A stretch of 64,000 bases of DNA, taken from Astropecten irregularis (Eukaryota; Echinodermata; Asteroidea; Paxillosida; Astropectinidae). The stretch spans positions 4,032,082-4,096,081 of the forward strand of contig OZ020262.1 in the NCBI GenBank assembly GCA_963971285.1, read 5' to 3'. Below the pieces are notes generated by a model. The model had not been told where the DNA came from and made no database searches. It saw only the letters and a list, made by a program, of their open reading frames with translations. Below, in pieces: positions 12,112-22,600 of the stretch. The position numbers were made by a program, and so were the translations under genes. How positions within the stretch are numbered: the stretch's first letter is position 1; every line of letters starts with the position of its first letter.

Positions 12112-12448
12112 TCCAAACAGAAATCTTCACAGATTTACATAACTTTCAGGGTAAAGATGGTGATGGTAGAAACATACCTTTAAAATATTTCTGTCTTAAA
12201 TTCTGTATTTATCCAGAAAAAAGTAAAACCAGTGACCAAAATTATTTTTGATCTTTTAAAGATCAAAAATAAAAGAGAAAAGACTTAAGTAATACAAAGG
12301 CCGTTTTTCACTGTTTTTTTTCAAAAAGTGAGTGGGAACCGTATGGGACTGAAATGTTCACAGATGACTGTTACTGTATCTTCCTTGATATTTTTGCCCA
12401 TGAATTTGCATTTCTTTGACAAAAACAAAAGTATGATATTACCTTTAA
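12112..12448 (+). mobile_element. TTAA MITE family A, right copy of a tandem pair
   Basis: Its left terminus is missing, so it starts at CAAACAGAAATCTTCACAG. The central palindrome GATCTTTTAAAGATCAAAAA and the right end GTATGATATTACCTTTAA (to 12448) are intact. Confidence 0.7.
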
Positions 12449-12585
12449 GATTGTGAGGGAATGCGACATGCATGACTCAGAAATGTTTTGCAAAGCATGG
12501 ACCTCAATGCCTAGTGTATTTACCACAATACTTCCTTCTACATGCACCATGTCCTGTGTTCACCTGTCAATTAAATGCCGGAATG

Positions 12586-12844
12586 TGTTGTGGAGACATG
12601 GCTTTATTGTCATGCACTAATGAACAATTTTCAATGAGCATTTGAAGAAAAATGTATTTCCTGGGTTGAAATTTTAGGGAACGTCCCGTATATAAAATAC
12701 TAACACTTTGCAATAAATAAGTTTACCTTAATTCCTCCTTTTTGAGTTATAATTCCAAATTGTGGAACCTTGTGGGGACCTACACACCTTAAAAATTTCC
12801 CTGTGGAGACATAGGCCTATTGCTCGGTCTCCACAAGGCAGCAC
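12586..12844. mobile_element. MITE, GTGGAGAC family, uninterrupted copy
   Basis: The element is bounded by TGTTGTGGAGACATGGC and, inverted, GGTCTCCACAAGGCAGCACA. It contains the landmarks CTAATGAAC, CCTGGGTTGAAATTT, GAACGTCCC, AATTCCTCCTTTTTGAGTTA and CCCTGTGGAGACATAGG. It is important as the empty-site reference for two nested insertions, at 35111-36397 and 62878-63247. Confidence 0.7.
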
Positions 12845-13581
12845 ATTATGTGCGTTTACATGTACATGACACACACTCGTAACAAGTGATGCCTGGTTTG
12901 CTGTTTACATCATTCAATCTCAGTCCTAAAAAGGCAGTGTACAGGATTTGCAAGGCCTCCAAAAAATGTTTTGAGTTTAAGACATTAAATGGACTCAACA
13001 GTTCGTAAACAGTGCATACAGTCACCATGGGAAATCTTGGTTCATCAGATGCTGGGTTTTTCAAGGAAATCAAGATTGAGTGTCTTTTAAAAAGAGCATT
13101 CGGTCGACCAATTTAGTAGTATTTTGAAAGCGTGGTGTAACCGTGAAGGATTCAGAGCCGGGGGGGCAAGATTATTTCAGTCGTATTTCTGCTAACCAGA
13201 TGAACAAAGCGTAAAAAGGTACATGAAACAACGTCTGTAAAGAAGTTTTTAAAAGACCTTCACTTCTGTTTAAGTACCAAATTCAGCCAAAACGCACATC
13301 TTTGCAAATCCTATACATATGCTGCCTTTAATACTGGACAAGCCACAGTATAGTACAGTTGTTTTTTGAACTCTTGCCTGACGTGGGAATATCCTTAAAC
13401 AGGGTATGTGGTTGTCATATTGAGCAATGAATTGAAAACCACAGATCAGGATGTTTTGACAAAATGACCACATTTCAAAATGATATTTTTAGGCCATGAA
13501 AAGGCAATGTCCTTGCTGTGCCCTGGTTATTGCTGTATACACATGCTAACAAGTCCTGCTGATGTTCACATGCAGGTTTCC

Positions 13582-13690
13582 ATGTCGACCATGATGGACA
13601 CACCGCTGGCTTTAATCACAGTGTTCGTCACCCTGTGTATCTCTACGTGTGTGACGGAGTTTGCCGCCTGCGACAAGCACAACCCCACAG
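13582..13690 (+). CDS. Ig-TIR receptor exon 1: signal peptide
   Basis: It encodes about 36 residues, with the hydrophobic core LALITVFVTLCISTCV typical of a signal peptide, followed by ACDKHNPT. It ends at a GTAAGG donor (13691), phase 1. Several in-frame ATGs are clustered at 13570, 13582, 13591 and 13594; the choice does not change the secreted part of the protein. Confidence 0.8.
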
Positions 13691-16600
13691 GTAAGGAAAT
13701 TGTATGGAAGATGTACATGTAGGTAGGCTAAAAAATATTCTAAAAAGAAAAATGGGAAAGAGTTCCACGAACGGACAACACTTTGACACCCGAAATGTGG
13801 GTTTGGATCAAGTGGGGTACTGTAGCCTAGTGGTCTGGTGTGTCGCACTCAAGATCTTGTGGTCAATATACAGATTGTGGGTTCAAATTCAGCCATGGTC
13901 TAATGGTGCTTGCATCCTTGGGCAAGATGCTTTATCACATATTGCTCCTCTTCACCCCAGAGTAAATGGGTACCTGTGAGGGTAGAGATGGCTTGGTAGT
14001 TTGGTTACCCTCCGTGTGCTTTCCAGTAGCCGGGGCTGTGTACATGTACTTCCCATGGAGTTGAGATTGTTTTCATAAATGTAATTTGACTGTAGCCCAA
14101 TGACCAGGGATAATACTACATATGTACATAATGTAATACGCCCATAGAGACATAATTGATTGTTCTATGCACTATATAAAAACAGATATTATTATTATTC
14201 TGAATAATTCTGCGTGATGTGAGTAAGCTTGAAGTTATATGTAATGTAGTTCTTTATAATCAAACCCTTTTTTAATTCCCATAAAATAACCACAAGGGCA
14301 ATTGGCTGAATTTTAAGTAATTGAAAGGAGAACCAAGAAAAATTGGTTTTTGATTGAACCAGCAACCTCCTTAGTACCGCACAGGCGCTCTTACCAACTG
14401 AGTTATCCAGCCCTACCATAGTGGTGTCCCTAATAGTAAATTATCTTTGCTCATTTGGCAGTCAGAAGCCATGAAACCATGTACATATATATCTGCCATA
14501 TCCTAAGGATCTTTTAAGATACACACAGCAATTCTCTGAACAAAGAAAAATTGGTTTTTGATTGAACCGGTGACCTCCTGAACTGATACCACACAGGCGC
14601 TCTACCAACTGAGCCATCCAGCCCTATGTCGGTGGTGTCCCTAATAGTCAATGATCTTTGTTCGTTTGGCAGTCAGAATACATGAAACCATGCACATATC
14701 CGCCATATTCACAGGATCATTCAAGATACGTACAGCAATTCTCTGAAAATATTATCAATAACCTTGTAAAGGGAAATGAGTTCAGGAAGTGAATCCCAGA
14801 ATTGGCTGACTAAAGAAGAAACATCTGGTGTTGAATTACATTTTGAGCTGCTTGAATACAGAATAAAATTCAATGAATAAATACATGTAATAAACCTGCA
14901 GCATTCAAGGGCGGATCCAAGATTTTCCAAAACGTGGGGTGGGGAAATGCATTTGTAGCGTAATGGTGCGCCACGAATCTGGCAAACTAATTTAGCGACA
15001 GATGCATTTCGGGGCGATCAACAGATCAAAGGTAGCAGGTTAAAGGTATTATCATACTTTGGTTTTTATCAAAGAAATACAGATTCATGGGAAAAAATAT
15101 CAAGACAGATACAGTAACAGTCATCTGTGAAAATTTCAGTTCCATACGGTGCCCACTTTTTGAGAAAACAGGGAAAAACCGGCACAGTATTTCTGAAGTC
15201 TTTTCTCTTTTATTATTGATCTTTTAAAAGATCAATAAGATTATCGGTCGTTTTTTTTTACTAATTTCTGGATAAAAACACCACTTCAGATGGAGAAATT
15301 TTAACGGTATGTTTCTACCACCACCATCTCTATACCCTGTAAGTTATATATGTAAATCTGTGAAAATTTCTGTTTTGGTTTCTTACCAAAATATGATACT
15401 ACCTTTAATATTACGGTGGGTCTGAAGTTAACAGCCCAATTAGTTTTGTCGCCCCCCTCTTTTGTCTTCTCTTTTTGAGTCTCTTTCCCTGTGTATATGT
15501 TGTTTTTGTTTTGGGGGGGTTTTGCTCAAAGAAAAAGTGGGGGGGGGGGGGGGGGGTTTGTACGCCTGCCAACCATACCATGAACCATGCCAACACTCTG
15601 CATTTAAATGTTTACTGCAGTCAAAATTGATAGTCTCATTGAAACTGCAATAGAAACTGCATACATGTATGTATACATACACCAAACATGACAATTACAC
15701 AAGTGTACTATTTATATACTTCTGTTTAGTGGTAATCAGATAGCCTATTGTGAATGTCATGGGGAATGTCCCTGCTATGTACAGACATTAGGGGGGGGGA
15801 CTGGCTCTTTTGTTGTAGTTGCACAGGCTGGACCAATGATCACTGGAACACTTCAATAGATAAATTGATCGAGAGACTAATGAACTTTTACACAGTTTAG
15901 TACCGGTACTTGTATACTTTAAATGTATTTTCAGAATAAACAAATAAAACCAGTGGCAAAAATACTAATTATGGGTATTCAATTTACCGGGAATGGGTCA
16001 TTAGGGAGACTTTCTCATTGGGTCGTCCACAAATTTTACTTACCTATGTTGTATGTTTAAACATCCTCCAAACCAATGAACTTGAAATTGACATACAGTA
16101 TGTTCATATTGAGCGCATTCTCTGTCTTCTATTAAAATATGGACAGTAAAAATGTGTCTTTAAAACGTAGCTGGTATGATAAGGAGACACCGAAAAGTCT
16201 CCTTATTTGCAGATGTCTCCCAAATGTTCACTTTTAGACTCTAAAGTTTCTCCCTAATATGCAATTTAGATAAATTTGAATACACACATCCATGACACTT
16301 ATTGACTTATGTACCGTTGTATGCTGCTATACCAAACATTTTTTGTTTATTAAAGAGAATTAATGTCAGAATTTGTTAATTTCAATTATCTAGTTTTCAA
16401 CATGCGCAGATTTCATCTGAATAAGTTTTCTTGTTTTTGTTGTTGTTTTTTTAATGGTATTTGTTATTAAACATGTGAATAATGTGAACTTCATAAAGTT
16501 AAAGCTTTCAACTATAGATCAGGGCAGAGTGACGTCATTCCAACTCACCGACCTTGGAGCCGATGAAAACAAAGCATTAAGTTGTACAGGTTTTAAGACA

Positions 16601-19600
16601 AAAAGCTGTCAGAATTGTTTAATCTTATTACAGGGTTTCTTCAAAGAAGGATTATTGTCTGAGGAAAAACTAAATGAAAGTCCTACAGAACACGATTTCT
16701 GCTTCTTGACAAAAATATTCGGAAAACAATTCTCGATGACGGGCGGTTTGTGCGTGATTTGTCCATGATTGTCCGTAGTTTGCGCCATCTACACGTTTCC
16801 GTTAGTTTTCATCGGTTGTCAAGTTATGAGAAAGAAAGTACCCTGATGTCCGCGCTGATCTATAAAGTAAGCATTGACGTTTTTTTCACTCTTATCATTT
16901 CTTTACTCTCCCTTTTACAGAAGACGGTGAGCTAAAATTTAAGGACGATCTCAACCGAATCGTTGAAATTGGGTATGAGGAAAACCACAAGGATTTTGTC
17001 TGCTTTGCACAGAATTATTGCCATATAACGTGGAAGAAAGACGGCTGGCCGATCAACGACACACATTCTGTTCGCGTCGATGAGGAGGGCCAGAGGTTGC
17101 AATTTTTGAGACTTCAGGAGTCGGACCAGGGCGAGTACAGTTGCGAGGCTTCAAATGGCAGTTCTACGACCACGGGGCACATTACATTGTATGTCGTCAA
17201 AAAAGGTTGGTTTGTTAAACTAATCAAACAAAAAAACCAAAAAGAATGTACTGTTTCTCAGGTTGCAGCTAGTGCTGTGCTTTTTATTCCTATATAGATT
17301 AACCCACACGGATTGAACGTTTCCGTTTACTAATTTCCAAAAAAGATTAACCGAAACCAACACCAAAAAAATATGGACTCACCGTAGCTCACGTTTGATT
17401 CATGCTAAAAAAAATCACAACAGTCGTTTATTTTGTCCATTCCGCAAAGTTGAAACACACTGTTCATATATTTGATCTAAAAAACATCGTAAAAAGACTT
17501 CCGATCGCGATTGAGATCTCTATTCTGACCATGTTCTGACCGTCCTTCTAGTTCTACATGTACCTCCATGTTGAAGATGTTCCAAAGTAGGCTTACCGTC
17601 ATGACGCGTTAGTTGCATTTTCCTGACCAACTAAATCGTACTTGAATTTCAGTCGGTTATTTTGTCCATATGGCCAGGTAAAAACACACTTTTACGACCT
17701 TAATCTGAAAATATATCACTTTGAAGAAGACATAAACAGTCAGCATGCTGTCTGAAAAATTCCATAACTATAGTACTCAAGCCTGCCGTATAGCATAATA
17801 GCCACGATAATTAACGTGCACTTAGCGTGCTATTGCTAATCTCGTATTTCAAATGATCCTTGGGATGTAGTGGTGTGTGTGTGCGTGGTTTCATGGCTTC
17901 TGACTGCCAAACGAACAAAGACAATTGAATATTAGGAACACCACCAACATAGGGTTGCCTTGATAGCTTAGTTGGTAGAGCACCGGTGTTCCGGAGGTTG
18001 CTGGTTCGTATCCCGCTATAGCAATTTTTCTTTGTTCACTTTTCTATTCCTTACTTCAAATTCAGTCAGTTTCCCTTGTGGTTATTTGATGATTATATTG
18101 ATTAAAAAGCCGCATCCTCTTTGAGTGACCCCAATGTACCGTTTCTCAGTTTTCAACAAAATGTTGCACGTATCGATAAAATGATTCTTTGGATATAGTG
18201 GTATGTGCATGGTTTCATGGCCTCTGACTGCCAAACGGACAAAGATCATTGACTATAAGGGACACCGCTAACATAGGGCTGGATAGCTCAGTTGTTAAAG
18301 TACTTGTGTGGTATTCCGGATATCGCTGGTTCGAATCCCTCTCCAGTTAATTTTTCTTTGTTCACTTTTCAGTGACATAGAATTCAGTCAGTTTTCCTTG
18401 TGGTTATTTGGATTTCATAAAAATGAGGATGTTTCTTTCTTTATGCATCCATCCTCCACAGATTGCAATGACAAAACATCGGCCATCAACCTTCAGCATC
18501 ATGGCTGTCAAAATGCCACGGCCCAAATCGGCGAGGATGTCGGGTTTGACTGCCTGTTCTACGTCGGTTACAGCCACGATCCCGATCAGCTCTTGGCGGA
18601 CTGGTACAAAGTGAACGAATCGGCAGCGGACTCTGCGTATGATGATGACCACTGGATCTTTTTGGAACCATCCTCAACTTACAACATTTCAGAATATCGC
18701 TCTGGGGCGCTAGATAACAGGTAATGAGCTTGAGGGCTTTTCATGTGAAATTGGAGGCACTGGTTCCTCTTTTTCCATAACTTGGAAGATTTGCTTGGCC
18801 TGGAGCCCTTGAGCTTGTCCTAATCGGGCATTGTGCTCCTGTTTGTGTCATTATTAAACCCTTAAGACGCCTTTCCATATGCGCGTATATACGTGCACTG
18901 TATATACGTTCTGTTTATGTTGCGTGTGCATTAAAATTGCCCGTTAAAAAGATGCACACAGCCATTTCCAACTGACATGTACATATGGAACGGATCGCTC
19001 GTTTTTTTTATAATGATACAATTTTTTGCGACGCGACGTACACACAACGTTTATGCAAAATAGAGTATCTACAGTGGAACGTCTTTATAACGAAAATGGC
19101 GGGATGCTCAGATATTTTAGTGGTCATTCATTATAGTGAATTCAAGAACCATATTGTGTATGTATTGTACAAAAAAATAGGGAGTTAAGGAAGATGTTTT
19201 GTATAGCAGTGTTCATTATAGCAGCATTCCACTGTACTTCCAAACTGTAGCCAAAAGCGTGTATTATATTTCTGCCCAAGTCGTCAAGACTTACTTTTGT
19301 ATTATTGTCCCGCTACGAAATGGAGCCAAAGCTGGAGTCTCAGCCGGAGCCAAGATTTGAAAATTAATTAATCAATTAACAAAAACCAACATTGTGGTGA
19401 CGACTCTGCCAAATTCACACCCTCTCCCTTTCCTCGACGCCCCTCTGGTTGACAAATCTTGACCCCAGACGTTTGTGGCTTGGTATACAGGTCCAATTGC
19501 CCATCTTGTGGGATCGACTGCCTGCCAGAGTACGGTGCTAGACTCACCATCCGTAACATCAGCGCAGAGGCTTATGGGCACTACGTACTTTATGTTGACA

Positions 19601-22600
19601 GCGAAGGACGCAGCACAAAGGTCATATTGGAAATATCCGGTAAGTTAAATCTGTCCAGTTATAAGAATCAGAATGGAAGAAAACACATGTTGACTATGAC
19701 CTCACATGTTTGGACTTTTGGTTTCTTCATTTTGATTGTATTAGTCACATTTGTATTAGTCACATTGAACCGGCACTTTGTGTTGATTATTTGCTGGAAG
19801 ATGTTTCCACGTGCTTGACCACTTGAGGGTATGTTCAGATGAGGGGTTGGCTTCGGGAGTGGGTTGCGGTTATTTGATAGCCCACAGCAGGGGTTCCAGT
19901 ACCCGACCACAAACTCCAAAATCACCTTACGTTCATATGATATCGGTAACTCCAGGACTGGGGGCCACAGGACTGGGGTTAGTCCCACAAATTTTCGAAA
20001 CTAACCCCATTCGTTAGCCCCGAAGTTTAATAGTCTCGAAGTGCTGAAAAATTGTGTCCGAATGAGGACTTTTGTCAGTGGGACTACCCCCATTTGGGAG
20101 TACTCCCGAAACCATGCCCCTCGTATGAACTTACCCTTAGAGAGCAACACAAGTAGTTTCTAGTTAGTGGTCGCTCATCCAAGTACAAACGCACGAAATT
20201 CAGACTTTTCAGACCTCCCCCCTCCCAAGTATGCATCATGTATGCAGTGGTCACAACCAACCGCCCCCACCCATACGCATTCCACATTATGTTGTTCACT
20301 TCTCAGGGTACTTTGCTTTAGCATTATTGAAATGTCACAGTAATATTCTACATTGGGGCCTGTACCATTTTTGGGACGTCTGAAATATTTGTTGTGATTT
20401 TGTAATGTTTTGTTTTTATTGGCCTCATTATCAATCACTGGTCAAGAGGTCATCTGGCCTGGCCATATGCGTGCAGGGAGCTCGGCGTAAAGAATGTGGC
20501 CACACTATTGATGTTCAGCTAGGGTTTCTAAACAAAGAAACAGAGGGATTCCAATGTCTGCGTCTATTTCTCAAACACGCAGGTGCACAATACACTTTCA
20601 CGGTCTGGTAGAGTGAAGCACGCCAGCTCGTACCTGAGCTGAGGGTGTGATGTTCATGTAATGCAAGCATGCTGAACTGTGACAAGTGGCCGCAGCGGCA
20701 CGGTCAAAGTTCAGCACATAGAGCCTAGGATTTGATGTAGAGACAGTGCTTAGGGCGTCCCTTTTTATAACTTTGGTTCTCATTTCTTTTTCACCTTGAG
20801 GGAGGGTCGGTCGGTCGGTCGGACAAAAAAAAAGTTTGGTGGAAAAGAAAATCTGACTGAATACACAAAACCTAAAGAAAATGCGAGAAGTGTTCATTGT
20901 ATTCACTGTAATCTCGTTTGAATATGTTTTTATTATTTCTGTGACAGAAAGTATAAAAACGTAGGCCTGTTGGCAAAATTTATCTGCAGAAATTCTTGAA
21001 TTTTTTTTCTTCTTAAATTTATATGATGTCATTCTGGACAGGGTCGGCGGCAAAAAAAAGGTTTTTTTTTCTTTGGTCGGAGCCCAAAATATGGGTCGGT
21101 CGAAAATGAGAACCATAGTAATAAAAAGGGGCCCCCTTATGTGAAATCCACCACTAAAAAGAGGGTGCACAAGTCTATGGAGGTTGCACTAATTGTCATT
21201 ATTTTACAATAGTTGTCGTTTTGCTCTTGCAGAAGTGAGCGTTGCAGAGCCGTCCATCGGGCAGGAGGTCTGGAATCATTGGCTGATCTTTCCAATGGTC
21301 AGTTTGGTCGCTTTCTTCGTTCTTGTCTCGGTGGTTTGGCAACGGTTCAAGGTGGACATCAAGTTGTCCTGGAAGAATCTGACTCCCAGAGACTCCAAGG
21401 ACAGTAGGTTGAACTTTTTTTCCCTGTTATATTCTCTACAGCCCCAGATTCGAACCAGTGACCTCCAGAATACTGTACCGGTGCTCTTATGTTGTGTGGT
21501 TCCATGGCTTCTGACTGCAAGCAAACAAAGATAATTGATTAGGGACACCACCAACATAGGTCTGGATAGCTCAGTTAGTAAGAATGCCATTATGGCATTC
21601 CGGAGGTCGCTGGTTCGAATCCCACACCAGTCAATTGTCAAATGTTGAGAGAAAAATCATCCCAAAAGACTCTCTTTCTGTGTTCAGTGTGAGATAAATA
21701 TTTTTTGTCACATGTCAAGTAATTGAAGGATTATAGTTATAACAAATAAAGCGAGGTTTGTTGAGTGTTGAACATCCTCCTCTTTAAGATATGGAGTGGA
21801 CAACATTCCAATCCAGTTAAAAAAGTTTTTTGTTCACTTTGCAATGACTGAAAAATGATATGACTCTGAAAACTTTCTAGATGATGTATCATGCAGATTG
21901 TATTTTGCAAACTGATTCCACTTTTATTTCTATGCTTCAGGATCAAAGGAAAATGATGTGTATCTGTCCTACGACTGGAATAACGAGATCGACAGCGCAT
22001 TTGCCATCAAATTGCATAGATTCCTCACCGAACTTGGCTACAGAGTTTTCTTCGAGGCCCACTGCTTACCTGGAGGAGGTAAGGCCAATGTCAGTCCTAT
22101 CATGGAAAAAAAGAGACAACTGGTCGATTTCACCAAACTCATCATAACTTACTAGTTGTAGAATACGATGGGTTATTAACTTTAGTAACAGTCGATCTTA
22201 GGGCTTCATGAAATCGACCCCAAATTTCAATTTAATATCAATATTGTGGGGTGTTTGTGGTCTATAGTGGCCTGTGGTGCATTCCACTTGCACGAACATA
22301 TTCGTGACGTTTGCGTTACGCTTGAATTTTGAAGTGGAATGCGCACGCAGCAAATGGCGAACATGTGTTGCATATTGCGTTCATCTTTCATTCAATGTTG
22401 TTAGCCAACTTCAGACTTCAGCAAACACCTCCTCTACACTGTTAGCTAAGTTAGGCGAACGCTGTGTTCATGTTTGCTGAACAGCGCGTTCCGGTTTGAA
22501 AACAGTAGAAAACAGCAAAAAACTATTGCAATTGCTACGCAAAATTGTAAGGTATTTGGAATTCTTAGGTTTTGATCATTGAGATCAAAACTGTCTTCGG

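Larger units (their letters stand above)
2564..13581. other. Intergenic region between divergent glypican and Ig-TIR genes
   Basis: No protein-coding exon was recognised in this 11-kb stretch. The first part, to about 4.1 kb, must contain the glypican promoter and 5' UTR, but no TATA box or start site can be placed with confidence. The rest holds the 4106-5213 transposon, six or more TTAA-flanked MITE copies, a block of GACTGGTCC motifs (10770-11145) and one vascular-like mix of AT-rich unique sequence (8.7-10.6 kb) in which I see nothing definite. A GTGAGT donor-like site near 9600 could end a non-coding first exon of the Ig-TIR gene, but this is speculative. Confidence 0.6.
13691..16920 (+). 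other. Ig-TIR intron 1
   Basis: This 3.2-kb intron contains no recognised exon. It holds a tRNA-like SINE with an ATT tail (13814-14199), two minus-strand copies of the tRNA-like repeat (14284-14707), a TTAA MITE (15040-15408), an 18-base G run (15539-15556) and a dispersed repeat shared with 29651-29830 (15981-16180). Confidence 0.75.
17206..18461 (+). other. Ig-TIR intron 2
   Basis: This 1.26-kb intron has a unique first 640 bases in which I see nothing. The second half is two tandem tRNA-like repeat units (17850-18413), the second ending less than 50 bases before the exon 3 acceptor. Confidence 0.75.
19640..21232 (+). other. Ig-TIR intron 4
   Basis: This 1.6-kb intron contains two inverted-repeat elements (19823-20141 and 20752-21136). 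No coding exon was recognised between them, so I see no sign of a third Ig domain here. Confidence 0.75.

Noticed and set aside
19469..19639. Alternative exon 4 start after CCCCAG at 19468
   Set aside because: It would shift the frame relative to exon 3 and destroy the Ig-like strand pattern; the acceptor at 19490 keeps the frame.
20598..21170. 190-residue minus-strand open frame, the longest in the window
   Set aside because: It coincides with an inverted-repeat MITE in Ig-TIR intron 4 and shows Phe/Lys-rich low-complexity translation of poly-A and poly-T tracts.
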